Positions 48,103-57,813 of a DNA stretch of 64,000 nucleotides are shown piece after piece (the first letter of the stretch is position 1; each line of letters opens with the position of its first letter). Made by a program: the position numbers and the translations under genes. The notes under the pieces were generated by a model. It worked only from the letters and a program-made list of their open reading frames with translations, had not been told where the DNA came from and ran no database searches. The stretch is from Bacteroidales bacterium (GTDB lineage Bacteria; Bacteroidota; Bacteroidia; Bacteroidales; Paludibacteraceae), in the NCBI GenBank assembly GCA_015061185.1, contig SUWZ01000007.1, forward strand, positions 1-64,000. Reading direction: 5' to 3'.

Positions 48103-48633
48103 TTATCTACTAAAGTTGTACTTCACACCGGCTGTAAACAATGGTTTAAGATATTGGTCATCATTGCCAAACAAAAGGTATTGCTGAGCACGTAAAGTAA
48201 AAGAGAGGAAATGCCAAGGGACAAATTCCACTCCGGCACCGGCATTAACACCCCCTACAATACCTTTTACTTCGCCACTGACAAGGTCGTTTCGCCAAAC
48301 ATCATATCCAACAGAGCCTGCCAAGGATAGGTTCAGGTAAAACCAAGTCAACGGACTCCACACGGCATATTCGACACCCGGAGACAACAACACAACACCC
48401 ACAAAGTCTGAACCACCAAACTTTGCTCTCTCATGATCAACTTCAACACTCAAAGAGATTTTTGAATTGAAATGATAATTGTAAGTTAAACCTACAGCAA
48501 ACAAATTTTTCGTCCCGATTCCACCTCTCACACCAAGAGAATTTATCCCTTTCACATGATTTAACTGCGCCTCTACAACGCAAACAGAACAATGGAAACA
48601 AAACAAAACAAGAATCCATTTAAGATTTTTCAT
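48103..48633 (-). CDS. TraO-like/outer-membrane beta-barrel protein
   Basis: 176 aa with signal peptide, alternating barrel-like strands (SLAGSVGYDVWRNDLVSGEVKGIVGGVNAGAGVEFVPW) and terminal GVKYNF. TraO similarity is from pattern and context only. Confidence 0.55.
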   Translation of the reverse strand: MKNLKWILVLFCFHCSVCVVEAQLNHVKGINSLGVRGGIGTKNLFAVGLTYNYHFNSKISLSVEVDHERAKFGGSDFVGVVLLSPGVEYAVWSPLTWFYLNLSLAGSVGYDVWRNDLVSGEVKGIVGGVNAGAGVEFVPWHFLSFTLRAQQYLLFGNDDQYLKPLFTAGVKYNFSR

Positions 48634-48800
48634 AATATAATAAGACTTTTAAGAACACATTTTTCTCACCAAAATTTCGGTCGAAAAAACGAACACAAAG
48701 ATAATACAATTTTTTTAATCAGAAAATAGTTGCCAATTTTTTTGCATTACGTTTTTTACAATACAGTATACACTTACGGTCCCCCTCTCATTAAAACAAA

Positions 48801-48830
48801 AGAGGGCATATCAATAATGATACACCCTCT
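48801..48830 (-). terminator. Rho-independent terminator downstream of the korB-like gene
   Basis: Minus strand AGAGGGTGTATCATTATTGATATGCCCTCTTTTGTTTT: stem then T-rich tail. Confidence 0.7.
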
Positions 48831-48854
48831 CCTATTTTTATAGCTTACAAAGAA

Positions 48855-49859
48855 TTACTTCACTTCCCATGTATCGTTGGTCATTAACAACTCTTGGAAA
48901 TTATGGTATTTCTTCTTGCTCTTTACATCTTCGATTTGTGCCGTAACAGCATCATCGTATGTAGGAGCCTCTACATCACGAATAACACCCAATGCAATAG
49001 GGAAATCCGGACCTTCCATTAAAGCCAATTTCAACTGCAATGTATTGTCTTCGCAATGAGCATCATGTACCAACAAATCTTTTTCAGTGATACCATTTTC
49101 GCCCAATTTTACCACTTTGATGTTGAAACCGTCTTGCATTAAACCAAATTCATTATTTTCCCCGAAAATCATTGGCTTACCATGTTCCAAATAGATTGCA
49201 TTTTTCTTACGTCCTTCGGCAGAATAAACGCTCTCATGAGTTCCGTCGTTGAAAATAACGCAGTTTTGTAGAATCTCGCAAACGGAAGCACCCTTATGAG
49301 CGTGCGCTGCTTTAAGAACCTCAACTGTACCCGGAGCATCTGTTGCAACGGCACGAGCAAAGAAATGTCCTCTCGCACCAAAACACAATTCAGCCGGACG
49401 GAATGGGTCTTCTACTGTTCCGTATGGAGATGATTTACTTACAAATCCACGCTCAGAAGTTGGAGAATACTGACCCTTTGTAAGTCCATAAATACGGTTA
49501 TTCAAAAGGATCATATTTAAGTTGATGTTACGACGATTCGCATGAATAAAATGGTTACCTCCGATTGCCAAACCGTCACCATCTCCGGAAATTTGCCAAA
49601 CCGACAAATCAGGATTTGCAACTTTACACCCGGTAGCAATAGCCGCAGCACGACCATGTATAGTATTCATACCATAAGTAGCCATATAATGTGGCAAACG
49701 GCTTGAGCAACCAATACCTGAAATCACTGCTACATTATGAGGTGCTACCCCAATCTCTGCCATAGCCTTATGCAAAGAGGCCAAAAAGAAGTGGTCTCCA
49801 CAACCGGGGCACCAACGCGGTTGTCCTTTCTTATAATCTTTTGCTGTATATTCGCACAT
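48855..49859 (-). CDS. korB: 2-oxoacid:ferredoxin oxidoreductase beta subunit
   Basis: 334 aa. RWCPGCGDHFFLASLHKAM, GIGCSSRLPHYM, GDGDGLAIGGNHFIHANRRN TPP-binding motif. Confidence 0.93.
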   Translation of the reverse strand: MCEYTAKDYKKGQPRWCPGCGDHFFLASLHKAMAEIGVAPHNVAVISGIGCSSRLPHYMATYGMNTIHGRAAAIATGCKVANPDLSVWQISGDGDGLAIGGNHFIHANRRNINLNMILLNNRIYGLTKGQYSPTSERGFVSKSSPYGTVEDPFRPAELCFGARGHFFARAVATDAPGTVEVLKAAHAHKGASVCEILQNCVIFNDGTHESVYSAEGRKKNAIYLEHGKPMIFGENNEFGLMQDGFNIKVVKLGENGITEKDLLVHDAHCEDNTLQLKLALMEGPDFPIALGVIRDVEAPTYDDAVTAQIEDVKSKKKYHNFQELLMTNDTWEVK

Positions 49860-49879
49860 TGTTTCTCTATTTACCGTTA

Positions 49880-51718
49880 TTACTTATTATAAATTTCCAT
49901 GAAAGCCTTTTCCAAATCAGCTACTGCAAAAGGTTGTCCCTTCACCTCATTAAATTGATATGGAACAAAGTTATCCACCTTCATGCGTAACCAACCTGCA
50001 AATTGACCTAAATTCTGCTCTGCAACAACCACTTTCTTGTATTTTTTAAGTACAGCGGCCGTATTTTTAGGCAATGGATTAATATATTTAAAGTGAGCAA
50101 AGGCCACTTTCTTTCCATTCTTTCTCATACGATCCATTGTAGCGCGCAAATGACCATAAGTTCCACCAAATCCAACAATCAACAACTCTGCATCATCTAC
50201 GTCTCCAAGCACCTCCAAATCAGGAACTTGAATTTTGTCAATTTTTTCTTGACGCAAACGAGTCATCAAATCATGGTTGTCAGGGTCTGTTGAAATTGCT
50301 CCGGTTTTGTTATCTTTCTCCAAACCTCCTAAAATATGAGTAAAACCTTCCGTTCCTGGAATAGCCCAAAAACGAGAACCCACTTCATTTCTTTGGTAAG
50401 GAGTCCATGAACCCTTCATTTCTGGAGTAACATACGGAGGATTAATTGCAGGATATTCTGCCAAATCAGGCAATTTCCAAGCAGCAGAACCATTCGCAAC
50501 AAAAGCATCAGTCATCAAGACCACAGGAGTCATGTGTTCCAACGCAATCTTACATGCCATATATGCAGCATCAAAACAATCTGTAGGAGAAGTAGCAGCA
50601 ATAACCGGCATAGGAGATTCTCCATTTCTTCCGAAAAGAGCTTGAAGCAAGTCTGTTTGTTCCGATTTAGTAGGAAGACCGGTAGCTGGTCCACCACGTT
50701 GAACATTAAGAACCACCAAAGGAAGCTCCATAATAACAGCCAAGTTCATGGCTTCGGATTTCAAACAAATACCCGGACCGGATGTTGAAGTACAAGCCAA
50801 GGCTCCGGCAAAAGAGGCACCCAAAGCAGAAGCACAACCTGCAATTTCATCTTCACATTGAACAGTAACAACACCCAAAGATTTATGCTTTGCCAACTCA
50901 TGCAAAACATCCGTTGCAGGAGTAATAGGATAAGAACCCAAATAAAGTTTCAATCCTGCTTTTTCTGCAGCTGCAATCAAACCATACGAAGTGGCTTTAT
51001 TTCCGTTGATATCCATGAAAACACCCTTCTCTTTGGTTCCCTTGGTTTCCACTGTATAAGTATGAGAAACAGAAGAGTGAGTGTTATGTCCATAATCATA
51101 TCCGGCTTGAATTACCTTGATATTAGACTCGGCGATGGCCGGTTTTTTCGCAAATTTTTCTCTCAACATATTAGCTGCAATAGAAAGGTCGCGATTAAAT
51201 AACCAACAAACCAATCCCAAAGCAAACATATTTCTGCACTTCAAAACAGCTTTTGCATCCATTCCGGAATCAGCCAAACAATCTTTCACCATTTGGGTGA
51301 TTGGAGCTGCAATGACATCATTCTTGATGCCCATCTCTGCGAATGGATCATTGGTTTCAAAGTTAGCCTTCTTCAAATCCGACTCCTTAAACGAGTCTGT
51401 ATCAACAATAATTGAAGCTGTAGGTTTACAGAACTTATATTGAGTTTTAAGGGCGGCCGGATTCATTGCCACCAACACGTCACATTTATCACCGGGCGTA
51501 AAAACTTTCTCTGCACCAATATGCACTTGAAATCCGGAAACTCCGGTCAATGAGCCCTGTGGGGCGCGAATATCTGCTGGATAATCAGGGAATGTACAAA
51601 TGTCATTACCCACTGTTGCGGATATAGTGGAAAAAATATTTCCTGCCAACTGCATTCCGTCTCCGGAATCCCCAGAAAATCGAACCACTACCTGATCCAA
51701 ATCTTCAACTTTTGCCAT
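49880..51718 (-). CDS. korA: 2-oxoacid:ferredoxin oxidoreductase alpha subunit (fused gamma/alpha)
   Basis: 612 aa. VRFSGDSGDGMQLAGNIF and GLKLYLGSYPITPATDVLHEL...TSTSGPGICLKSEAMNLAV. Confidence 0.93.
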   Translation of the reverse strand: MAKVEDLDQVVVRFSGDSGDGMQLAGNIFSTISATVGNDICTFPDYPADIRAPQGSLTGVSGFQVHIGAEKVFTPGDKCDVLVAMNPAALKTQYKFCKPTASIIVDTDSFKESDLKKANFETNDPFAEMGIKNDVIAAPITQMVKDCLADSGMDAKAVLKCRNMFALGLVCWLFNRDLSIAANMLREKFAKKPAIAESNIKVIQAGYDYGHNTHSSVSHTYTVETKGTKEKGVFMDINGNKATSYGLIAAAEKAGLKLYLGSYPITPATDVLHELAKHKSLGVVTVQCEDEIAGCASALGASFAGALACTSTSGPGICLKSEAMNLAVIMELPLVVLNVQRGGPATGLPTKSEQTDLLQALFGRNGESPMPVIAATSPTDCFDAAYMACKIALEHMTPVVLMTDAFVANGSAAWKLPDLAEYPAINPPYVTPEMKGSWTPYQRNEVGSRFWAIPGTEGFTHILGGLEKDNKTGAISTDPDNHDLMTRLRQEKIDKIQVPDLEVLGDVDDAELLIVGFGGTYGHLRATMDRMRKNGKKVAFAHFKYINPLPKNTAAVLKKYKKVVVAEQNLGQFAGWLRMKVDNFVPYQFNEVKGQPFAVADLEKAFMEIYNK

Positions 51719-51982
51719 AATTTATGTCCTCTTGTTTATTATTCGTTTTCTATGATTTACAAAAGTAGTGAAACATGGCATAATAAACAAATAAATTTTA
51801 ATATTTGCGAATATTTTTAGCCATTTTGATTCTATTTTTGTATAAATATGCACAATATTTGGTTGTTTTTCTCTCTTAACGTTAGAAGAGAATCTGCTTT
51901 ATTATTGATTTGAGCCTCTCTCTTTTTAGTCATCATTGAAAGATGCTTTTAAGGTGAATTCTATAAAATCTCCTTAGAAAAG

Positions 51983-53449
51983 TCATGCAAAATATTCGGT
52001 CCTGCTCACATCCAATCGTAAGAAGATAAAAAGCAAGATAGTAAATCCCCACAAGGAAGAGCCACCGTAACTAAAAAAAGGAAGAGGAATACCAATAACG
52101 GGAGTCAATCCAAGAACCATACCGATATTAATTGTCAAATGGAAAAAGACAATCGAGGCGACGCAATAACCATAAATTCTACTGAACAAAGAGCGCTGTC
52201 GCTCTGCCAGAAAAAGAAGTCGCAAAAAAAGGAATAAAAAGAGGAATAGCACTGTCACAGAGCCCACAAACCCATACTCCTCTCCTACCGTGCAAAATAT
52301 AAAGTCTGTATCTTGCTCCGGCACATATTTTAATTTTGTTTGAGTACCATTTAAAAAACCTTTCCCTGTTAATCCACCGGAACCGATGGCAATCTTGGAT
52401 TGATTAACATTGTAACCCGCCTTTTTAGGGTCATTCTCCATTCCTAACGTCACCTTGATACGTGTCTGTTGATGAGGGAGCAAACTCTTAAAAGCCGTTT
52501 CAGACAAACTACTGAATCCGATGGCAAATAGACCAAAGAGAGCTATCAACGCAAACGTTTTTCTACGTTCTGATATTGCATTAAAAATTAAATAAAGAGT
52601 GACAATCCCCGTAACACCAAAGCCCAGATAGGTAAATTTTATCGGGAAATCTGCCAACTTATAAACCAACGTCCCTACAAAAAATATTACAGCAGATGCA
52701 ATAAAAATTATAAGGGGCACTTTATTATTTTTTTCGTAAATAAGAAGAAACAATATTTGAACCAGAAGGGAAAAAATCATCACCAAAAAAAGTCCGTATG
52801 ACTCTTCCGGGAACGCCGAGATAATTGGCTCTGCACCAAATCGTATCGAGACAATAAAGATAACCGCCAAACAAAAAGCCAAAAAGAGAAAAATACCAGG
52901 CATTCCCTCCCTATATAAAACAAGTAACAAAGATACATAGACCAACGCAGACCCTGTTTCATTCTGAAGTATGATCAACAAAAAAGGGATAAAAATTATG
53001 AGACCGACAATTGAGGCATCTCTCAGATTATACAATTTAAAATTATAAGAACTCATAAATTTAGCCAAAGCCAAAGCAGTAGCAGTTTTTGCAAATTCTG
53101 CGGGCTGAAGGCTTATCGGACCTAAGACCAACCAAGAACGAGAACCCTTAATTTCCGGGGCGACAAAAATTGTTACCAGCAATAGTAGTAGCAATAACGC
53201 ATAGATATGGTAGGCAAAAATATTATAAATTTTACTATCAAGAAGCATTAGAAACAAAGCGATAACAGAAGCTAAACCTATCCAAATCAATTGTTTCCCA
53301 TATCTATAGTTGAAATCCCAGAAAGGAACCTCTTCCATATTGTAAACAGCTCCATAGATACAGAACCAGCCAGCGATTACAAGCAAAAAATAGATTGCAA
53401 TTGTAACCCAATCAATATTGCTTAATATATTAATTCGACGAGACGACAT
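51983..53449 (-). CDS. rodA: Rod shape-determining protein RodA (SEDS)
   Basis: 488 aa multi-TM SEDS protein with LVLGPISLQPAEFAKTATALALAKFM and C-terminal GIPLPFFSYGGSSLWGF. Confidence 0.95.
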   Translation of the reverse strand: MSSRRINILSNIDWVTIAIYFLLVIAGWFCIYGAVYNMEEVPFWDFNYRYGKQLIWIGLASVIALFLMLLDSKIYNIFAYHIYALLLLLLLVTIFVAPEIKGSRSWLVLGPISLQPAEFAKTATALALAKFMSSYNFKLYNLRDASIVGLIIFIPFLLIILQNETGSALVYVSLLLVLYREGMPGIFLFLAFCLAVIFIVSIRFGAEPIISAFPEESYGLFLVMIFSLLVQILFLLIYEKNNKVPLIIFIASAVIFFVGTLVYKLADFPIKFTYLGFGVTGIVTLYLIFNAISERRKTFALIALFGLFAIGFSSLSETAFKSLLPHQQTRIKVTLGMENDPKKAGYNVNQSKIAIGSGGLTGKGFLNGTQTKLKYVPEQDTDFIFCTVGEEYGFVGSVTVLFLFLFLFLRLLFLAERQRSLFSRIYGYCVASIVFFHLTINIGMVLGLTPVIGIPLPFFSYGGSSLWGFTILLFIFLRLDVSRTEYFA

Positions 53450-55277
53450 CCTTTGGTAATAAATTTGAATTTAACATTTTCTCTTCCATTGGGATTCTAC
53501 GAGGGGCGATATAACCTTTGAGATACTTTTCTATCATCAGCGAAGCAATTGGAGCGGCCCAAGTTGCACCGAATCCACTATTTTCGACCACAACACAAAT
53601 GGCAATTTTAGGATCATCCTTCGGGGCAAATGCCATAAACAGCGAATGGTCTTCGCCGTGAGGGTTCTCAGCAGTACCGGTTTTTCCACAAACAGCCACG
53701 CTATCTATTCTGGAATACCACCCTGTCCCGGCTCTCATAACCAAATCCATACCTTCTACAATAGGAGCAAAATGCTTCGGATCAATGGTTGTAATCTTCT
53801 TTGTTCGATAGATACTATCTATTTCTCCTCCTTCAATCTCTTTTACTAAATGAGGGACAACGTAATATCCCCTATTCGCCACAATTGCCGCTAAATTGGC
53901 TATCTGCAAAGGGGTAGTTAAAATTTCTCCCTGCCCGATTGAATTGGATACAATCATCAACGATTTCCATCTGTTTTTGCCATACAATTTATCATAAACT
54001 CCGGAGTTGGGAATATAACCCCGTTTCTCATTAGGAACATCTGCACCCAATTTATATCCAAATCCCAAGGATACGATGTGATTTTTCCATGTTTCGAAGG
54101 CGTCCGAAATATTTTTGTACTTCTTATGATCCATCATCGTCCTAAAAGAAGCACAATAGTAGGCATTACAAGAGTGCTGAACAGATTGAACAAGATTCAA
54201 TGGAGAATAGTGAGCATGACAACCAACAGAGAATCGTCCGACATGATAACCTAAATGACAAGATAGATAGGTGTTAGGAGTGATGATACCCTCTTGTTCA
54301 AAAATCAATGCATTAGCGACTTTAAATGTAGAACCGGGTGGATAATACGCCATTACCGGCCTGTCTAACAAAGGTTTTAATGGATTTTTCAACAACTTCT
54401 CATAATTCTCGGATCTTTTTCTTCCTGATAAAATTGCAGGGTCGTAAGTCGGACTCGAAACCTGAGCTAAAATCTCTCCCGTTTTAGGATCAATTGCCAC
54501 AATACTACCAACTTTATTTTCCATCAATTGCTCTCCATACATTTGCAAATCGATATCAATAGAGAGAGTTAGGTTTTGTCCCGCTTTAGACTGAATGTCA
54601 TGCGCACCATCGTCTAATTTCCCTTGGATACGTCCATGCGCATCTCTCAAAAAGACTTCGACCCCCTTCTTGCCTCTTAGAACATTCTCGTATGTCTGTT
54701 CCACCCCATTTTGTCCTGCATAATCCCCCAAGACATAAAACTCATCCTTCTCAATCATTTTACGATTCACCTCCCCAACAGACCCCAACAACAAAGCGGC
54801 AGCAGAGTAATTATAGTTTCGTATAGTTCTCATCTGCATATAGACACCCGGGAAGCGAAAAAGTTGCTCTTGCAATACCCCATAATCTTCCGGAGGCAAC
54901 TGGGTCATAAAAGGTTGCGGCGTGTAAGAGGAGTACCCTACTCTCTTTTTTAGGTCTTTCATCCGAATATCAAACTCCTCTTGAGAGATATTCAACAACG
55001 TACAAAAACCAAGCGTGTCAAACTGTTTCATCTCACGTACCACCATCATCACATCGTATGAAGGCTTATTAAAGACAAGGATTTTCCCATTACGATCTTT
55101 AATCAATCCTCTGGCAGGGAATTCTATCTGTTTTAAATAGGCATTACTATCCGCCTTATCCTGATAGGAATCATCTAAAATTTGTAAACTAAACAAGCGC
55201 AAAATGTAGATTAATACCACCAAAACCATTAATCCACCGATGACATATTTTCTATTTCCGTATAAATCGTTTATCAT
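53430..55277 (-). CDS. mrdA: Penicillin-binding protein 2
   Basis: 615 aa. YYPPGSTFKVANALI (SxxK), SCNAYY (SxN) and CGKTGTAENP (KTG). Confidence 0.95.
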   Translation of the reverse strand: MINDLYGNRKYVIGGLMVLVVLIYILRLFSLQILDDSYQDKADSNAYLKQIEFPARGLIKDRNGKILVFNKPSYDVMMVVREMKQFDTLGFCTLLNISQEEFDIRMKDLKKRVGYSSYTPQPFMTQLPPEDYGVLQEQLFRFPGVYMQMRTIRNYNYSAAALLLGSVGEVNRKMIEKDEFYVLGDYAGQNGVEQTYENVLRGKKGVEVFLRDAHGRIQGKLDDGAHDIQSKAGQNLTLSIDIDLQMYGEQLMENKVGSIVAIDPKTGEILAQVSSPTYDPAILSGRKRSENYEKLLKNPLKPLLDRPVMAYYPPGSTFKVANALIFEQEGIITPNTYLSCHLGYHVGRFSVGCHAHYSPLNLVQSVQHSCNAYYCASFRTMMDHKKYKNISDAFETWKNHIVSLGFGYKLGADVPNEKRGYIPNSGVYDKLYGKNRWKSLMIVSNSIGQGEILTTPLQIANLAAIVANRGYYVVPHLVKEIEGGEIDSIYRTKKITTIDPKHFAPIVEGMDLVMRAGTGWYSRIDSVAVCGKTGTAENPHGEDHSLFMAFAPKDDPKIAICVVVENSGFGATWAAPIASLMIEKYLKGYIAPRRIPMEEKMLNSNLLPKDVVSSN

Positions 55278-55280
55278 CTA

Positions 55281-55781
55281 TCAGCGCTGCTTAATATATT
55301 CAATCGAAAAAATAAAAAATACTGTAAATAAAGAACAACAAAACGCCTTTAATAGTGTATTCCAAAAGAAAACAAATGTGAAAGCTTCGATAAAAAAGAA
55401 GCATATTTGATGCATCAGGACTAAGAAAGAGACATATTGAAGATACCTGATTGTTCCGAATGAATAGAGAGAAGGAGTTATCACTTCGTTATACTCGCGA
55501 GGTCCAAAGAGTCGCTGGGTATAAGGTTTAAGGTAGGCTAACAACACCGATGCAAAAGCGTTACATCCCATTGTGCCGCTAAAAATATCAACCGAGAGAC
55601 CCAAAAGAAATCCCAACAAAAGGTGCATATCCCGAGAAACAGAAGAGGGTAAACTCAAAAGAAAATATAGATATAGAAAAGGATTAATGAATCCTAAAAA
55701 ATGAATATTATTAAGCAATAAAACTTGCAACAACACCCATCCTACAAAAGAAAAAACATATCTAAAAGAATCATTAATCAT
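55281..55781 (-). CDS. mreD: Rod shape-determining protein MreD
   Basis: 166 aa hydrophobic protein between mrdA and mreC. Confidence 0.85.
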   Translation of the reverse strand: MINDSFRYVFSFVGWVLLQVLLLNNIHFLGFINPFLYLYFLLSLPSSVSRDMHLLLGFLLGLSVDIFSGTMGCNAFASVLLAYLKPYTQRLFGPREYNEVITPSLYSFGTIRYLQYVSFLVLMHQICFFFIEAFTFVFFWNTLLKAFCCSLFTVFFIFSIEYIKQR

Positions 55782-56607
55782 CTAAACTACCTCCTTTCAT
55801 TTGCAAACTATCATTTTCTTCCGAATGGATAAAAGAAATAACATTAACAAAATGTAAATTATTATAGTCAACTGCCAAATTAACCTTTATATCATAAAAG
55901 TTATCATTTTTCTTCCTAACCTCTTCCACAACACCTACATTTATTCCCTCCGGAAAGACTGTTGAATAGCCACTTGTTTTTACCCCATCGCCCTTAGCAA
56001 TCGACACATACAAAGGGACCTCATCCAAAAACGCATAACGGATATCTGCCTTCTGCCACTTTAACGTACCGGAATGAGTTTTTCCGTCCACTTGGACACT
56101 AATCCTCGAATTGTCGTTAATAATAGGGAGTACCGCCGAAAAATGAGTTGATACACTGCAAACTATTCCAACCACGCCCAAATCAGATACAACACCCATC
56201 CCAACTTTCAATCCATCTGCAGATCCCTTATCCAAGGTGAGATAATTATTTCGGTAGTTAGTTGTAGCTTGTATCACTTTTGCTGTTATCAACTTATATT
56301 TAGATGAATCCGATTCAAAGGTTGGCATATATTTAAAAGAGCTTAACTGCCCTTCCAAATAAAACAAACGTTCCTTCAACAACGAATTTTCGAGAGCTAA
56401 GGACTCATTAACATCTGATAATTTAAAATAATCAGAAACAGAATTAGACAATCGAAAAACAGATCCTACAAGGGAGTTACTTGTATGCAAAAAGTGTACC
56501 CGTTGAAACTGATTATGATTAACAATCAATACCAACGACAAAATCTCCAACGCCAAGAAAAAAAACAGCGTTTTGAATCTCAACAAAAATTTTATCAATG
56601 TTCTCAT
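55774..56607 (-). CDS. mreC: Rod shape-determining protein MreC
   Basis: 277 aa. YLTLDKGSADGLKVGMGVVSDLGVVGIV; between mreD and mreB. Confidence 0.93.
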   Translation of the reverse strand: MRTLIKFLLRFKTLFFFLALEILSLVLIVNHNQFQRVHFLHTSNSLVGSVFRLSNSVSDYFKLSDVNESLALENSLLKERLFYLEGQLSSFKYMPTFESDSSKYKLITAKVIQATTNYRNNYLTLDKGSADGLKVGMGVVSDLGVVGIVCSVSTHFSAVLPIINDNSRISVQVDGKTHSGTLKWQKADIRYAFLDEVPLYVSIAKGDGVKTSGYSTVFPEGINVGVVEEVRKKNDNFYDIKVNLAVDYNNLHFVNVISFIHSEENDSLQMKGGSLDD

Positions 56608-56777
56608 CTTCGAAAAGAAGGAATCAACATCAAATAAAAACAGACATACAACTCACCCGACTGACAAAAGCAGTCATAAAATAACAACCACAAGAGAAAC
56701 TCCAATAAGAACTACCCTGTGGTTGTTGATTCATTATTCAGAAAGAAAATTCAAATCTACCCGAAAGAGAATTCAAA

Positions 56778-57800
56778 TTAACGTTTCAAGAAAGAAAATT
56801 TATCCACGTTTTTCAACGCCACACCGGTTCCTCTTGCCACTGCATGTAGCGGGTCATCAGCCACATGGAAAGGGATACCAATTTTATTGGACAAACGCTT
56901 ATCCAACCCTCTCAACAGAGCTCCACCACCTGCCAACCAGATACCACGAGTAACAATATCAGCATACAACTCCGGCGGAGTTTGTTCCAAAGCACTTAAT
57001 ATAGCTGCTTCGATTTTCGAAATAGATTTCTCGATACAATGAGCCACCTCTTGATAAGAGATAGGCACCTCCATAGGAAGAGCCGTCATTTGGTTAGGAC
57101 CACGCACAATATAATCTTCAGGCGGTTCCTCCAAGCTTGTTAAAGCAGAGCCGACATTAATTTTGATTAACTCAGCCGTACGTTCTCCCACTTTGATGTT
57201 ATGTTGTCTTCTCATGTATTCGATAACATCATCCGTCAAGTCATCACCTGCAATTTTGATGGACTTATTAGAAACAATACCACCCAACGAAATCACGGCA
57301 ATTTCTGTGGTACCACCACCTATATCGACAATCATGTTTCCCTCGGGAGCCTCAACATCGATACCAATTCCTATTGCAGCAGCCATCGGTTCATAGATTG
57401 TATAAACCTCGCGACCTCCGGCATGTTCAGAAGAGTCTCTGATAGCTCTTAAATCCACTTCGGTACTACCTGAAGGGATACAAACAACCATCTTAAACGA
57501 TGGAGAAGTGAACCATCTATTGCTTGAAAAAGCCATCTTAATCATACCACGCATCATGTGTTCAGCCGCACTAAAGTCGGCAATCACACCCTCGCGCAAT
57601 GGGCGAACAGTTCTAATCCCCTCATGCGCTTTACCATGCATTTGGCGAGCCTTCTCGCCTATGGCAATCAATTTATCCGTCTTGCGATCCAGAGCAACAA
57701 CCGAAGGCTCATCAACCACAATTTTATCATTATGGATGATGATTGTATTGGCTGTTCCCAAGTCAATCGCAATCTCTTGTGTGAAAGAGAATAATCCCAT
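56778..57800 (-). CDS. mreB: Rod shape-determining protein MreB
   Basis: 340 aa. AIDLGTANTIIIHNDKIVVDEPSVVALD, VDIGGGTTEIAVISLGGIV. Confidence 0.98.
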   Translation of the reverse strand: MGLFSFTQEIAIDLGTANTIIIHNDKIVVDEPSVVALDRKTDKLIAIGEKARQMHGKAHEGIRTVRPLREGVIADFSAAEHMMRGMIKMAFSSNRWFTSPSFKMVVCIPSGSTEVDLRAIRDSSEHAGGREVYTIYEPMAAAIGIGIDVEAPEGNMIVDIGGGTTEIAVISLGGIVSNKSIKIAGDDLTDDVIEYMRRQHNIKVGERTAELIKINVGSALTSLEEPPEDYIVRGPNQMTALPMEVPISYQEVAHCIEKSISKIEAAILSALEQTPPELYADIVTRGIWLAGGGALLRGLDKRLSNKIGIPFHVADDPLHAVARGTGVALKNVDKFSFLKR

Positions 57801-57813
57801 CTTAGAATGTTTT

